Source: Niveispirillum cyanobacteriorum
GTDB taxonomy: Bacteria > Pseudomonadota > Alphaproteobacteria > Azospirillales > Azospirillaceae
NCBI RefSeq assembly: GCF_002868735.1
Contig: NZ_CP025611.1
Location: 3,118,501 to 3,182,500 of the forward strand
Direction of reading: 5' to 3'
Length of the DNA stretch: 64,000 nucleotides
Under the pieces are notes generated by a model that saw nothing but the letters and a program-made list of their open reading frames with translations, had not been told where the DNA came from and did no database searches. Positions 53,060-63,702 of the stretch are shown piece after piece; positions within the stretch are counted from its first letter, which is position 1; each line of letters opens with the position of its first letter. The translations under genes and the position numbers were made by a program.

Positions 53060-53416
53060 ATGCGACCGGCAATCCGACACAGCGCTCTGACGGGCAATGT
53101 GGGTCTCGCGAATTTTCGGGGCCATGATTTCCAGATGCATTGCGTCTGCTGTGGGGAGGAAAGCCGCTGGCGGACCGATATGCTGACCCGCCGCTATGGC
53201 CATCACTGGCCCGTCGCGGAATTCAGCCGGGGCTTCACCTGCCAGGGCTGCGGGGAGGTCGGAACCTCCGTCCTGCACATCGTCGACCGCCCCGCAGATC
53301 AGCAGCATACGCGCTTCCGCCGCATGGCCCCGCGCCCGACCTATGGCATCGATCCAACCCCATCCCAGCCCGCGCATTGGCGGATGCGTGAACTGGGGGA
53401 AGGTGCGGCGGCATAA
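53060..53416 (+). CDS. Small zinc-ribbon-like protein, unknown function
   Basis: 118 residues. Two Cys pairs, CVCCG near residue 30 and CQGCG near residue 64, with nearby His residues, suggest a structural zinc site. The remaining sequence is Arg/His-rich (RWRTDMLTRRYGHHWPVAEF). The start at 53060 is given because GGAGGG lies just upstream; GTG/ATG at 53045/53048 would add four or five residues. No recognised family. It precedes the NMT1-type binding protein by about 100 bases. Confidence 0.55.
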   Translation: MRPAIRHSALTGNVGLANFRGHDFQMHCVCCGEESRWRTDMLTRRYGHHWPVAEFSRGFTCQGCGEVGTSVLHIVDRPADQQHTRFRRMAPRPTYGIDPTPSQPAHWRMRELGEGAAA

Positions 53417-53519
53417 ACCACCGCTGGCCTTCCGGCCGCCTTGTTCCGTTCCGTACAACTCCGTTACAACGGAATGGGGCGGCCCTCGACCATGGCCCCA
53501 CCTGAAAATGGGGATGATG

Positions 53520-54485
53520 ATGCGGCGACTGATCCTGTGCGGCCTTTCCCTTCTGCTGCTGGCCCTTCCGGCGGCGGCGCAGCAGAAACTGGTCTTCGCC
53601 ACCGATTGGCGGGCACAGGCCGAACATGGCGGCTTCTATCAGGCGCTGGCCGCCGGGCTTTATAAGGCGCGCGGGCTGGATGTGACCCTGCGGCAGGGCG
53701 GTGTGGGTATGGACCCGCAGCAATTGCTGGCCGCCGGTGCCATCGACGCCGCCATGGGGTCCAACGGCTATTTCACCTTGAATCTGGTGGAGGCGGGGGC
53801 CCCCGTTGTGACGGTGGCAGCCCTGTTCCAGAAAGACCCCTTCATCCTGATGTCCCATGACCGGCCAGACGTGAATTCACTGGCCGATATGAAGGGCAAG
53901 CCGATTTCCATCGGCGATCCCAGCGTCCACACCATCTGGCGCTATCTGAAATCCCGATACGGGTATGAGGATGCGCAGATCCGTAAATATACCTTCAACA
54001 TCGCCCCGTTCCTGGTGAATAAACAGGCGATCCAGCAGGGCTATGCCACCTCCGAACCGCTCACGGCGATCAAGGCCGGGGCGAAGCCGAAAGTGTTCCT
54101 GCTGGCCGATTACGGCTACCTCTCCTACGCCGCCACCATCATGGTGCGCAAACAACTGGCTGATCAGAAGCCGGAAGTGGTGCGCGCCTTCGTGGAAGCG
54201 TCGATCGAGGGCTGGAAACAGTATCTCAATGGCGACCCCAGCGCCGCCAACGCCCTGATCAAGCGCGACAATCCGGAAATGGACGATGAGACGCTGGCCT
54301 ATGCCCGGTCCAAGATGATCGAGTATGGGCTGGTGGAAAGCGGCGATGCCCTGCAACAGGGGATCGGCGCCATGACGCCGGAACGCTGGGACGCCTTCAC
54401 GAAACAGATGGTCGAACTCGGCATCTACAAGCCCGGCATCGACTGGCGCCAGGGCGTGGATTTCCGTTTCCTGCCCAAGCCATAA
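53520..54485 (+). CDS. NMT1/THI5-like ABC substrate-binding protein
   Basis: 321-residue periplasmic binding protein. Signal peptide MRRLILCGLSLLLLALPAAA, then KLVFATDWRAQAEHGGFYQA, the family opening (TDW.....HGGFYQA). Further landmarks are GLDVTLRQGG, LLAAGAIDAAMGSNGYFTLN, IGDPSVHTIWRYLK and a late ATIMVRKQLADQKPEVVRAF. Members bind HMP or thiamine precursors, riboflavin, nitrate or sulfonates; this one cannot be assigned. Four in-frame ATGs (53508, 53514, 53517, 53520) are possible; the last has GGGGA at the best spacing. No permease is adjacent. A terminator follows. Confidence 0.87.
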   Translation: MRRLILCGLSLLLLALPAAAQQKLVFATDWRAQAEHGGFYQALAAGLYKARGLDVTLRQGGVGMDPQQLLAAGAIDAAMGSNGYFTLNLVEAGAPVVTVAALFQKDPFILMSHDRPDVNSLADMKGKPISIGDPSVHTIWRYLKSRYGYEDAQIRKYTFNIAPFLVNKQAIQQGYATSEPLTAIKAGAKPKVFLLADYGYLSYAATIMVRKQLADQKPEVVRAFVEASIEGWKQYLNGDPSAANALIKRDNPEMDDETLAYARSKMIEYGLVESGDALQQGIGAMTPERWDAFTKQMVELGIYKPGIDWRQGVDFRFLPKP

Positions 54486-54488
54486 AGC

Positions 54489-54520
54489 AAAACCCCCGCC
54501 GGGCGACCGGCGGGGGTTTG
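54489..54520. terminator. Bidirectional intrinsic terminator
   Basis: AAACCCCCGCCGG / CCGGCGGGGGTTT stem with a GCGA-type loop and short A/T runs on both sides, between the convergent binding-protein gene and ahcY. Confidence 0.85.
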
Positions 54521-54550
54521 CATATCAACATCCCTAAAAGGGCGCCGATA

Positions 54551-55846
54551 TCAGTAGCGGTAGTGATCGGGCTTGAACGGACCCTGGACCGGTACGGCGA
54601 TGTAATCGGCCTGCTTCTGGGTCAACTGGGTCAGCTTGGCGCCGATCTTGTCCAGGTGCAGGCGGGCCACCTTCTCGTCCAGGTGCTTGGGCAGCACATA
54701 GACCTTATTCTCGTACTTGGCATGGTTCTGCCACAGCTCGATCTGGGCCAGCACCTGGTTGGTGAAGCTGGCGGACATCACGAAGCTGGGGTGACCGGTG
54801 GCGCAGCCCAGGTTCACCAGACGGCCCTTGGCCAGCACGATCAGGCGCTTGCCGTCGGGGAACACGACCTCATCGACCTGCGGCTTCACTTCGTCCCAGA
54901 CATAGTTCTGGAGCGAGGCGATCTGAATCTCGCTGTCGAAATGGCCGATATTGCAGACGATGGCGCGGTCCTTCATGGCGCGCATATGGTCCTGGGTGAT
55001 GACGTCGACATTGCCCGTGGCGGTCACGAAGATGTCGCCGACGGGGGCGGCTTCTTCCATGGTGACAACCTGATAGCCTTCCATGGCGGCCTGCAGGGCG
55101 TTGATCGGATCGATCTCCGTCACCAGGACGCGCGCACCCTGGGTGCGCAGGGAGGCGGCGGAGCCCTTGCCCACATCGCCATAACCGGCAACGACGGCAA
55201 CCTTGCCGGCGATCATCACGTCGGTGGCGCGCTTGATACCGTCCACCAGCGACTCGCGGCAGCCATACAGATTGTCGAACTTCGACTTGGTGACGCTATC
55301 ATTCACGTTAATGGCGGGAACCTTCAGGGTGCCGGCCTTCACCATTTCATACAGGCGATGCACGCCCGTCGTGGTCTCTTCCGACAGGCCCTTCACCTCG
55401 GCCAGCATCTCCGGATACTTCTCATGCATGATCTGGGTGACGTCGCCGCCATCGTCCAGGATCATGTTGGGCGTCCAGCCATCCGGGCCGCGCAGCGTCT
55501 GCTCAATGCACCACCAGAATTCTTCTTCCGTCTCGCCCTTCCAGGCGAAAACCGGGATGCCAGCGGCGGCGATGGCGGCGGCGGCCTGATCCTGGGTGGA
55601 GAAGATGTTGCACGAGGACCAGCGGACGGTGGCGCCCAGCGCCGTCAGCGTCTCGATCAGCACGGCCGTCTGAATGGTCATGTGCAGGCAGCCGACGATG
55701 CGGGCACCAGCCAGCGGCTTGGACGCGCCATATTCCTCGCGCAGGGCCATCAGGCCCGGCATCTCGGTCTCGGCGATGGTGATTTCCTTGCGGCCCCAGC
55801 CGGCGAGCGAGATGTCGGCGACCTTATAATCGGTGAAGGCGGTCAT
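54551..55846 (-). CDS. ahcY: S-adenosylhomocysteine hydrolase
   Basis: 431 residues. Splits S-adenosylhomocysteine into adenosine and homocysteine, ending the methylation cycle. Landmarks are [47 protein letters not shown], the NAD site [29 protein letters not shown] and the C-terminal KPDHYRY, characteristic of the family. The start at 55846 has GGAG 8 bases upstream and gives [19 protein letters not shown] palindrome about 130 bases upstream is probably the binding site of the ArsR-type regulator SahR. Confidence 0.97.
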   Translation of the reverse strand: MTAFTDYKVADISLAGWGRKEITIAETEMPGLMALREEYGASKPLAGARIVGCLHMTIQTAVLIETLTALGATVRWSSCNIFSTQDQAAAAIAAAGIPVFAWKGETEEEFWWCIEQTLRGPDGWTPNMILDDGGDVTQIMHEKYPEMLAEVKGLSEETTTGVHRLYEMVKAGTLKVPAINVNDSVTKSKFDNLYGCRESLVDGIKRATDVMIAGKVAVVAGYGDVGKGSAASLRTQGARVLVTEIDPINALQAAMEGYQVVTMEEAAPVGDIFVTATGNVDVITQDHMRAMKDRAIVCNIGHFDSEIQIASLQNYVWDEVKPQVDEVVFPDGKRLIVLAKGRLVNLGCATGHPSFVMSASFTNQVLAQIELWQNHAKYENKVYVLPKHLDEKVARLHLDKIGAKLTQLTQKQADYIAVPVQGPFKPDHYRY

Positions 55847-55970
55847 GGATGGCTCCGGTCGCACCCGTTCAGGTGCTGATCTTGGCGTTTACAGAATGCA
55901 AAGCAGCGGCATGCCATAATGGCCGCCGCGTCTGGTGCAGGATGTATCAGGCGGAGTGGTTGCGAGCAAG

Positions 55971-55988
55971 CATAAAGATATCTTTATG
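55971..55988. promoter_or_regulatory. Perfect palindrome upstream of ahcY, SahR-like operator
   Basis: CATAAAGATATCTTTATG is a perfect 18-bp inverted repeat, AT-rich within GC-rich DNA, 125 bases upstream of the ahcY start. It resembles, from memory, the SahR (ArsR-family, SAH-responsive) operator found before methionine-cycle genes in proteobacteria. No sahR gene is in the window. Confidence 0.6.
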
Positions 55989-56125
55989 TGTGCATCTGTC
56001 TGTTGCGGTTTCGTGTCGGCTCCGCGACGTTTTGACGCCAGCCATGTGCAGGAGGCGGATTGCCACCCCCGCGACACTGGCGGACTATCGTATTCGGCGG
56101 GGGCCGTTTGCTGAGGTGGGTGGCG

Positions 56126-56287
56126 ATGGAAACGGATGATCATGAGCAGGCTGGCGGGCGCCGGCCTACGACAGTGACAGAGAGCCAGACGGATGCGCAG
56201 CGGCGTCTGGCCCGGCAGGCGGATCAGATCCGCGACATGGAACGCATGATGCGGGGCGTTGTCGCCTTCACGCGCAAAGCGGATTAA
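56126..56287 (+). CDS. Small charged protein, unknown
   Basis: 53 residues starting METDDHEQAGGRRPTTVTES and continuing into a charged helix (QRRLARQADQIRDMERMMRG). The GAGGTGGGTGG stretch just before the ATG at 56126 can serve as a ribosome site. It ends 12 bases before the convergent ubiH-like gene. A short coiled-coil peptide is possible. The evidence is only a clean frame with a ribosome site and a helical heptad-like pattern. Confidence 0.4.
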   Translation: METDDHEQAGGRRPTTVTESQTDAQRRLARQADQIRDMERMMRGVVAFTRKAD

Positions 56288-56298
56288 GGCTGGGCGCC

Positions 56299-57537
56299 TT
56301 ACAGCGCCTCGCCCCGCACCAGACGCGGCAACTCACCCACGATGCCCATGGCATGGCGCATGAAGAACTGCTTGGCAGGCTTCAGCGGGGCCAGATTGTT
56401 GATGGCCGCCATGCCCAGCCGGCGGGCATGGCCCAGCGGCTTGATATCATTGCTGAACAGCCGGACCAGCGCATCGGTGGTGGCCAGCAGGGTCACCGTG
56501 TCGGTGCGGCGCCAGCGCTGATACCGCTCCAGCACGTCTGGCGCGCCGGGGTCCAGGCCGACCCGGATGGCATCCACCACCACCTCGGCCAGGGCGGCCA
56601 GATCGCGAATGCCGACATTCAGGCCTTGGCCCGCAATCGGGTGCATGCCATGGGCACTTTCGCTGACCAGTGCCAGACGCGTGTCGATATAACGTTCAGC
56701 ATGCGACAGGCCCAGCGGCCAGGACCAGCGCCCGGCCACCGGCGTGACGTCACCCAGCCAGTCGCCGACGCGCAGTTGCAGTTCTTCCGTGAACCGTTCT
56801 TCCGACAGGTTCATGTAGAAATCGACACGATCCGACGGCTCGGTCCAGACGATGCTGGTATGGTGGCCGCCCGCCAGTGGCAGCATGGCAAAGGGGCCGG
56901 CGGGCAGGAACTGCTCCACCGCCACCCCGCCATGCGGGCCGGTATGACGGATGGTACAGACGATGGCGTGCTGCCTATAAGACCAGCCGATCTGCTTGAT
57001 GCCGGCCTGTTCGCGGCAGAAGCTTTTCTTGCCGTCGGCCCCCACCACCAGCCGCCCTGCGGCAGCCTGCCCATCGGCCAGGGTGACGCGCACGCCCGAC
57101 GCGGCCCGTTCCATGTGGGTCACCGTGGCGGGCGCCAGATGCGTGACGGCGGGCAACTGTTTCAGTCGGCGGTACAGCGCATGGCGCAGAACCCGGTTCT
57201 CAATAATCCAGCCAAAGGGGCGGTCGCCGACCTCCCGATGGTCATAATGCAGGAACAGGGGCGATGATTGGTCGGTGACGCGGATGTCCAGCATCGGCCC
57301 GACATTGCCATCCAGATGATCCCAGACCCCCGCCCCCATCAGCACCGTCCCGGCGCCATAGGCAATGGCCGTCGTGCGCCCATCGAAGTCGGGCTGCAAC
57401 GTGTCTTCCGCCGGTTCCCGGTCGATGACCAGCGTGGAAACACCGGCGGTTCCCAGCGCACAGGCCAGCGTCAGGCCGGAAAGGCCCCCGCCGACGATGA
57501 TGACATCGGCCTGATGATCGGCATTCTGCACGGACAT
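56299..57537 (-). CDS. ubiH: UbiH/UbiF/VisC-family FAD monooxygenase
   Basis: 412-residue flavoprotein hydroxylase, probably of ubiquinone biosynthesis, acting at the membrane. The FAD motif VIIVGGGLSGLTLACALG, the DGRTTAIAYG segment, VVGADGKKSFCREQAG and the second FAD motif LVSESAHGMHPIAGQGLNVG, followed by IRDLAALAEV, are all present and typical of this family. Which ring position it hydroxylates cannot be told. The start at 57537 gives MSVQNADHQADVI; the longer frame to 57738 lies in intergenic-type sequence. It is divergent from glnZ/glnK. Confidence 0.88.
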   Translation of the reverse strand: MSVQNADHQADVIIVGGGLSGLTLACALGTAGVSTLVIDREPAEDTLQPDFDGRTTAIAYGAGTVLMGAGVWDHLDGNVGPMLDIRVTDQSSPLFLHYDHREVGDRPFGWIIENRVLRHALYRRLKQLPAVTHLAPATVTHMERAASGVRVTLADGQAAAGRLVVGADGKKSFCREQAGIKQIGWSYRQHAIVCTIRHTGPHGGVAVEQFLPAGPFAMLPLAGGHHTSIVWTEPSDRVDFYMNLSEERFTEELQLRVGDWLGDVTPVAGRWSWPLGLSHAERYIDTRLALVSESAHGMHPIAGQGLNVGIRDLAALAEVVVDAIRVGLDPGAPDVLERYQRWRRTDTVTLLATTDALVRLFSNDIKPLGHARRLGMAAINNLAPLKPAKQFFMRHAMGIVGELPRLVRGEAL

Positions 57538-57732
57538 GATGCGTTTTCCGGGGTTTGGCTGCTCTTTTGGGCGGCAATTAACTTGGCGCAAGCCCATTCG
57601 CCTGTCCAGATGGCGCGGCGTCGCAGCCATTGCACAAAATTTAATCAGCACCTGCCCATGTGCGCGCCGAATCTTCCAGCGGCCTTGTGGGGAACCCAGG
57701 TTTTTCGCGCCGAACACCATGGAAATGGCACG

Positions 57733-57748
57733 CGGCACGGTTCTTGTA
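57733..57748 (+). promoter_or_regulatory. Possible sigma-54 promoter of the P-II gene
   Basis: CGGCACGGTTCTTGTA resembles the TGGCACG-N4-TTGCA consensus: GG at -24 with correct 10-base spacing, but GT replaces GC at -12. The predicted start would be about 75 bases before the ATG. NtrC/sigma-54 control of glnZ/glnK-type genes is known in azospirilla. Weak without experimental data. Confidence 0.35.
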
Positions 57749-57749
57749 A

Positions 57750-58172
<423 letters not shown>

Positions 58173-58208
58173 GGGGCGGCACTATCCAGTCATCCGAAGG
58201 CGTTCAGG

Positions 58209-58240
58209 CCCGTTCGCGGAACCTTCCGCGAACGGGTTTT
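58209..58240 (+). terminator. Intrinsic terminator after the P-II gene
   Basis: CCCGTTCGCGGAA / TTCCGCGAACGGG, 13 perfect base pairs with a 2-base loop, followed by TTTT. It begins 37 bases after the stop codon. Confidence 0.9.
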
Positions 58241-58461
58241 CCTGATTCGTTCGCAGGAAATTTGCGATTCGCATCAAGGGTTTACGAAGGTTTTCAACGT
58301 TTTTCTCAATATTTATCCACAAGCCCTTGTAACAAGATGATTCTTCACCCCCGGCCGCCCCGAATGGGCTGCTTGTGCCGGGGGTGGGCGGCGGCTACAC
58401 TCAGGCGTACCTCCGCCGCCCGCCGTGCGGCCATACTGATGCTTTGCCAGCAGCAAGGGCC

Positions 58462-59712
58462 ATGATGTTCGACGCCGCCAGTTCCCTTCAGGCGCCCAGC
58501 CGTAACGAGATGATGTCGGCGCTGCCGGAATATCCGTTTCCCCGGCTGGCGGCTTTGCTGTCCGATGTCACGCCGCTGGCCAATGTCGCGCCCAGCATCC
58601 TGACCATCGGGGAACCGCAGAACAATCCGCCCTCCCTGCTGACCGACATGCTGGCGGCATCCGCCCCCGCCGCCTGGGCCAAGTATCCGCCGACTGCCGG
58701 CACGCCGGAATTCCGGGCCGCCGCCGCCGGCTGGCTGTCGCGTCGCTTCAACCTGCCCGACGGTTTCGTCCCCGCCGACAAGGCCGTGCTGCCTGTCTGT
58801 GGCACGCGCGAGGCGCTGTATCAGTTGCCGCAACTGGTGGTGCCCAAGACCAAGGCCGGCGGGCGGCCCGTTGTTCTGATCCCCAATCCCTTCTACGCCG
58901 TCTATCTGGGTGCTGCCCTGATGGCGGGGGCCGAACCGGTGATGCTGGACGGCACGAAGGAGACGGGCTTCCTGCCCGATCTGGACAGCGTGTCGGAAGA
59001 GGTCTGGGAACGTACCGCCCTGTTCTATCTTTGCACGCCGGCCAACCCGCAAGGGGCCGTCGCCAGCCTGGACTATCTGAAGCGTGCCCTGACCCTGGCC
59101 CGCCGCCATGGTTTCACCCTGGTCATGGATGAATGCTATGGCGAGCTTTGGCACAATGTGGCACCGGCGGGCGGCATGGATGCGGCCCGCGAACTGGGCG
59201 GGGAAAACCCGCTGTCCAACCTGATCTGTTTTCATTCGCTTTCGAAACGATCCAGCGCAGCCGGGCTTCGTTCCGGCTTCATGGCGGGTGATCCCGCGCT
59301 CATCGCCGGTTTCACGCGCCTGCGGGCCTATTCGCTGGCGGGCATGCCACTGCCGGTGCTGGCCGCGTCTGCCGCCCTTTGGTCCGACGATGCGCATGTG
59401 GCGATCAACCGCGCCTATTACCGCGCCAATGTCGATGTGGCGGAGGCAATCCTGGCGGGCAAGCTGGGCTATTACCGCCCCGATGCTGGCTTCTTTCTAT
59501 GGCTGGACGTCACGGGTGTGGCCGCAAATGGGGAAGAGGCAACGAAGCGCCTGTGGCGCGAAGGCGCCATCAAGGTGCTGCCCGGCGCCTACCTGACCCA
59601 GCCGCATGAAGATGGCTACAATCCGGGCGACCGTTATATCCGCGTCGCCCTTGTTCATGATGCTGACAATGTGGCCCGGTCGATGGAACGGCTGGCCCGC
59701 ATTCTGTCCTGA
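58462..59712 (+). CDS. dapC: PLP aminotransferase, succinyldiaminopimelate transaminase (DapC)-like
   Basis: 416-residue fold-I aminotransferase. The PLP Lys is in [17 protein letters not shown], with [13 protein letters not shown] (Asn-Pro contact), [12 protein letters not shown] (Asp and Tyr contacts) and the C-terminal Arg region [11 protein letters not shown]. The [18 protein letters not shown] block is typical of DapC-type enzymes that make N-succinyl-diaminopimelate for lysine and cell-wall synthesis, but related class I/II enzymes share it. The start at 58462 follows AGGG. Downstream of glnZ/glnK and 32 bases upstream of the ftsK frame. Confidence 0.82.
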   Translation: MMFDAASSLQAPSRNEMMSALPEYPFPRLAALLSDVTPLANVAPSILTIGEPQNNPPSLLTDMLAASAPAAWAKYPPTAGTPEFRAAAAGWLSRRFNLPDGFVPADKAVLPVCGTREALYQLPQLVVPKTKAGGRPVVLIPNPFYAVYLGAALMAGAEPVMLDGTKETGFLPDLDSVSEEVWERTALFYLCTPANPQGAVASLDYLKRALTLARRHGFTLVMDECYGELWHNVAPAGGMDAARELGGENPLSNLICFHSLSKRSSAAGLRSGFMAGDPALIAGFTRLRAYSLAGMPLPVLAASAALWSDDAHVAINRAYYRANVDVAEAILAGKLGYYRPDAGFFLWLDVTGVAANGEEATKRLWREGAIKVLPGAYLTQPHEDGYNPGDRYIRVALVHDADNVARSMERLARILS

Positions 59713-59744
59713 TCCTTTTAGACCCGCTGACCGGACGAGCGCCC

Positions 59745-62423
59745 ATGCCGAGCCGCCCCGCACCCCAGATACCACCCCAAGGCCGCGTGCCCCCGCGCGG
59801 TCCCGCGCCCGGCCCTGGCCACGGCGGGGGGCTGGTTTCGCGCAAGTCGAGCCTGCTACCTGAGGGCATGCTGGCCTTCGCGCTGCGCCGCATGGTGGAA
59901 GGGGTGGGCCTGGTCATCATCCTGATGGGTCTGGCGCTGCTGGTCTCGTTCCTGTCCTATGACAGCCGCGATCCGTCATGGAGCACGGCGGTGCCCGCCG
60001 ACAAGGCGATGGCCCGCAACCTGCTGGGCACGCCGGGCGCCTACACGTCAGACCTGTTCCTGCAATCGCTGGGTTATGCCGCCTATCTGCTGCCTCTGTT
60101 TCTGCTGGGCTGGGGCTGGCGCGTTTTCCGGCACCGGCCTGTGCATAATCTGGCATTGCGGGTGCCGCTGGCGCTGGCGGCGGTGTTGCTGATGGCCATG
60201 GCCATGGTCTGTCTGGCCGGTGGCAATGCCGCCTGGGGCGGGCCGGCCGGTGCCCTGCTGGTGAAGCCGATCCTCAATCTGGTCGTGGCACTGGCGGGTG
60301 GCGTGTCGGGTCCGCTGATCGGTCTGGTCCTGCTGGTGCCGGCCCTGTTCTTGTGCCTGTGGGCGCTGGATATCAGGCTGTGGGAGGTTGGGGAGTTCTT
60401 CCGGGGACTGCGCCGTGAGGCCGGGCGTTTCAAGAATGCCCGGCTGGCCGGGGAAGATGACGACGCTGAGGAAGCGGCGGTGCCGCCGCCCGCACCCGCC
60501 CCGCGCTGGAGCGGAACGCCCGCCGCTGCCAAGCCCGACACCGCCGCGCCGCGCGGCGCGCTGGTCGATGGTATGCGTGCCAGGGCCGCGGGCCTGCTGT
60601 CCCGGCTGCGTCCCGGCAACGCAAAGAAGGACCCCGCTGTCCCCGCCGCTCCCGGTGGTTCCCGTGTCGCCCCCTCCCTGGGCAGTGCGGGGCCGGAGGT
60701 GACGCCGGCCACTGTCACGGGCCCCTCGGCTGACCTGCCGCATGACCCACCTGCCAGCGCGTCAGAAGAACGCCGCCGGCACGCCCCGCCCGTTGTGGCC
60801 CCGGCGCCCAAGCCCCTGCCCGAAGTGGCGCGCAAGGTGGAAAAGGCCCGGCAGGCCAACCTGCTGCTGGAACCTGAGGCGCGCGGCGACTACGAACTGC
60901 CGCCCGTCGATATCCTGCAACTGCCGCCGCACGGCGTCGGCCCGCTGATGAGCGAGGAGGCGTTGCAGCGCAATGCCGAGATGCTGGAAAGCGTGCTGGA
61001 GGATTTCGGCGTGCGCGGCCAGATCGTGAAGGTCAGCCCCGGCCCCGTGGTCACGCTGTACGAACTGGAACCCGCCCCAGGCGTCAAATCCTCCCGCGTT
61101 ATCGGTCTGGCCGATGACATTGCGCGGTCCATGTCGGCGGTATCGGTGCGTGTGGCCGTGGTGCCGGGCCGCAATGTCATCGGCATCGAAATGCCGAACC
61201 AGCGCCGCGAGACGGTGTATTTGCGCGAATTGCTGATGTCGGATGCCTATGAGAAGAGCCAGCAAAAGCTGGCCCTGGTTCTGGGCAAGGATATTGGCGG
61301 TGGTCCCGTCATCGCCGATCTGGCCCGCATGCCCCACCTTCTGGTGGCCGGTACCACTGGTTCGGGCAAGTCGGTGGCCATCAACACCATGATCCTGTCG
61401 ATCCTGTACCGGATGCCGCCGGACAAGTGCCGCTTCATCATGGTCGATCCCAAGATGCTGGAACTGTCCATCTATGAGGGCATTCCGCACCTGCTGGCCC
61501 CCGTCGTGACCGATCCGAAAAAGGCCGTGGTCGCCCTGAAATGGGCGGTGCGGGAGATGGAGGACCGGTATCGCAACATGTCCAAACTGGGCGTGCGCAA
61601 TATCGACGGCTATAACGCGCGCCTGAAGGAGGCACGCCAGAACGCCGAGGTGCTGACCCGCCGTGTGCAGACTGGTTTTGACCCCGATACGGGCAAGCCG
61701 ATCTATGAAGAACAGCCCATCGACCTGACGGAGCTGCCCTATATCGTCGTCATTGTCGACGAAATGGCCGACCTGATGCTGGTGGCCGGTAAGGATATCG
61801 AGGCGGCGATCCAGCGGCTGGCCCAGATGGCGCGCGCCGCCGGCATCCACCTGATCATGGCGACACAGCGCCCGTCGGTGGACGTCATTACCGGCACCAT
61901 CAAGGCCAATTTCCCCACCCGCATCAGTTTCCAGGTGACCAGCAAGATCGACAGCCGGACCATCCTGGGCGAACAGGGGGCAGAACAGCTTCTGGGCCAG
62001 GGCGACATGCTGTACATGGCCGGCGGCGGCCGCATCACCCGCGTCCATGGCCCCTTCGTTCGGGACGAGGAGGTGGAACAGGCCGTCCGCTTCCTGAAGG
62101 CCCAGGGCGAACCCGCCTATGTCGACGCCGTAACCGAGGAAGAGGAGGAGTTCGATCCTTCCGAAGCTGGCAGCGGCGGTGGCGAGGGCGGCAAGGGTGG
62201 GGAGCCCACGGGCGACGACCTGTATGATCAGGCCGTGGCCGTGGTGACGCGGGAGGGCAAGGCATCGACCAGCTTCATCCAGCGCCATCTGCGCATCGGC
62301 TACAACTCCGCCGCCCGGCTGATTGAGCGGATGGAGAAGGAAGGCGTGGTCAGCCGCGCCAACCATGCCGGCAAGCGCGAAGTCCTCGCCCGCGATCCAG
62401 ACGACCGCGAACGGGTGAATTAA
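59745..62423 (+). CDS. ftsK: DNA translocase FtsK
   Basis: 892 residues. The N-terminal membrane domain has four predicted helices (about 50-215), then a Pro/Ala-rich linker (about 230-370, [26 protein letters not shown]) and the motor: alpha/beta domain with Walker [15 protein letters not shown], Walker [18 protein letters not shown], and [20 protein letters not shown]. The C-terminal gamma winged helix (about 830-892, [20 protein letters not shown]) reads KOPS. It pumps DNA at the division septum for chromosome dimer resolution. The N-terminal Pro-rich leader of about 40 residues could be shorter if a later start is used. Confidence 0.95.
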   Translation: MPSRPAPQIPPQGRVPPRGPAPGPGHGGGLVSRKSSLLPEGMLAFALRRMVEGVGLVIILMGLALLVSFLSYDSRDPSWSTAVPADKAMARNLLGTPGAYTSDLFLQSLGYAAYLLPLFLLGWGWRVFRHRPVHNLALRVPLALAAVLLMAMAMVCLAGGNAAWGGPAGALLVKPILNLVVALAGGVSGPLIGLVLLVPALFLCLWALDIRLWEVGEFFRGLRREAGRFKNARLAGEDDDAEEAAVPPPAPAPRWSGTPAAAKPDTAAPRGALVDGMRARAAGLLSRLRPGNAKKDPAVPAAPGGSRVAPSLGSAGPEVTPATVTGPSADLPHDPPASASEERRRHAPPVVAPAPKPLPEVARKVEKARQANLLLEPEARGDYELPPVDILQLPPHGVGPLMSEEALQRNAEMLESVLEDFGVRGQIVKVSPGPVVTLYELEPAPGVKSSRVIGLADDIARSMSAVSVRVAVVPGRNVIGIEMPNQRRETVYLRELLMSDAYEKSQQKLALVLGKDIGGGPVIADLARMPHLLVAGTTGSGKSVAINTMILSILYRMPPDKCRFIMVDPKMLELSIYEGIPHLLAPVVTDPKKAVVALKWAVREMEDRYRNMSKLGVRNIDGYNARLKEARQNAEVLTRRVQTGFDPDTGKPIYEEQPIDLTELPYIVVIVDEMADLMLVAGKDIEAAIQRLAQMARAAGIHLIMATQRPSVDVITGTIKANFPTRISFQVTSKIDSRTILGEQGAEQLLGQGDMLYMAGGGRITRVHGPFVRDEEVEQAVRFLKAQGEPAYVDAVTEEEEEFDPSEAGSGGGEGGKGGEPTGDDLYDQAVAVVTREGKASTSFIQRHLRIGYNSAARLIERMEKEGVVSRANHAGKREVLARDPDDRERVN

Positions 62424-62444
62424 ACAAATGGCCGCCGGACGGTA

Positions 62445-63602
62445 ATGCTGAAAAACCTGCTGAAACTGTCCGGTCTGCTGCTTCTGCTGGCATTGCTGCT
62501 GGGCACGGGTTGGCTGTTCATGAAGGTGGAACGCCAGCCCCCCGATGCGCCGTTGGTCTCCGCCCCCATGCCCGGCGCGCCGATCGGCATGGATGGCGGC
62601 GCCGTTGCCTGGATGGCCGAGCTTTACCGGGACAGCGGTGTGCCGTCCGTCACGGCGGCGGTGGGCGTGAAGGGACAGTTGCTCTGGGCCGGTGCCATCG
62701 GCCATGCCGACCTGTCGGCGGCAGTGCCGGCCACACCGGAGACCCGATACCGCATCGGCAGCATTTCCAAGCCCATCACTGCCGTCACGGCCATGCGATT
62801 GTCGGAAAAGGGCATCATCGACATTGATGCGCCGTTCGCCACCTATGTCCCCGATTTCCCCTCGGCCCCCGCCGGATATAGCCTGAAGCAGCTTCTGTCG
62901 CATCAGGCGGGCATCCGGCACTATGTGGGCATGGCAGAGGCGTGGAGCGACACGCCCTATGCCACCACCAGCGACGCCGCCGCTACCTTTGCCGCCGACC
63001 CGCTATTGTTCCCGCCCGGCAGGGGCTTCGCCTATAGCAGCCATGGCTACACGCTGGTGGCCCTGGCCCTGGAAAAGGCGACGGGGCAGGGGTTTGAAAC
63101 GCTGGTGAAGGGGGAGGTGCTTGGCACCGCCGGCATGGTGCGCACCGGTCTGGACCGCAAGGGCATGAAGAATGCCGACGATGCCACCGGCTATATGCGC
63201 GTGGGCGGTCTGCTGTTCCCCGTCTTTGCCGACGATCTCAGTAACCGTTACGTGGGCGGTGGCTTCCGCGCCACCGCCATCGATCTGGTCGCCCTGGGCA
63301 ATGGCCTGACAACCGATGCGCTGCTGCAAGCGTCGACGCGCGACCTGTTGTGGGTCCCGGTCGCACTGGCCGATGGGTCGATGAATCCGGAACGATATGC
63401 CCTTGGTTTCCGGGTTGGCGAGGATGAGTTGGGCCGGTTCGTCCATCATGGCGGCACGGCCAATGGCGGCTCCGCCATGCTGCTGATCTATCCCGACCTG
63501 GGCCTGACCATTGCGCTTTGCACCAATGACAGCACCGGGGATGCCGCCTTCGACCGGCTGGCTGCCGCCCGCCGTCTGGCCCGGTTGTTTGCGCGGGAAT
63601 AG
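62445..63602 (+). CDS. Beta-lactamase-family serine hydrolase, membrane-anchored
   Basis: 385 residues. The N-terminal hydrophobic segment (about 5-25, LKLSGLLLLLALLLGTGWLF) acts as an anchor or uncleaved signal. The catalytic SxxK is SISK in YRIGSISKPITAVTA, the second motif is Y-S-S in GFAYSSHGYTLVALALE, and HHGGTANGG replaces the KTG box, as in class C beta-lactamase/esterase/D-aminopeptidase relatives. These enzymes hydrolyse esters or peptides in the periplasm; antibiotic resistance cannot be inferred. It starts 21 bases after ftsK and may be co-transcribed. Confidence 0.88.
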   Translation: MLKNLLKLSGLLLLLALLLGTGWLFMKVERQPPDAPLVSAPMPGAPIGMDGGAVAWMAELYRDSGVPSVTAAVGVKGQLLWAGAIGHADLSAAVPATPETRYRIGSISKPITAVTAMRLSEKGIIDIDAPFATYVPDFPSAPAGYSLKQLLSHQAGIRHYVGMAEAWSDTPYATTSDAAATFAADPLLFPPGRGFAYSSHGYTLVALALEKATGQGFETLVKGEVLGTAGMVRTGLDRKGMKNADDATGYMRVGGLLFPVFADDLSNRYVGGGFRATAIDLVALGNGLTTDALLQASTRDLLWVPVALADGSMNPERYALGFRVGEDELGRFVHHGGTANGGSAMLLIYPDLGLTIALCTNDSTGDAAFDRLAAARRLARLFARE

Positions 63603-63702
63603 GCATAAGCCTGTATCTCGCTATTCTATGAATAACTATTGAACCTGCTCTACGCCCGGATGCATCCTGAGGTCTGTTTTGGCATCGGATCAGGGGCATC
63701 CC

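Noticed and set aside
54518-55879. 453-codon forward open frame
   Set aside because: Antisense of ahcY, whose family signatures are unmistakable.
60762-62921. 719-codon reverse-strand open frame
   Set aside because: Antisense of ftsK and the serine hydrolase gene. High GC makes long antisense frames common; the product has no recognisable motif.
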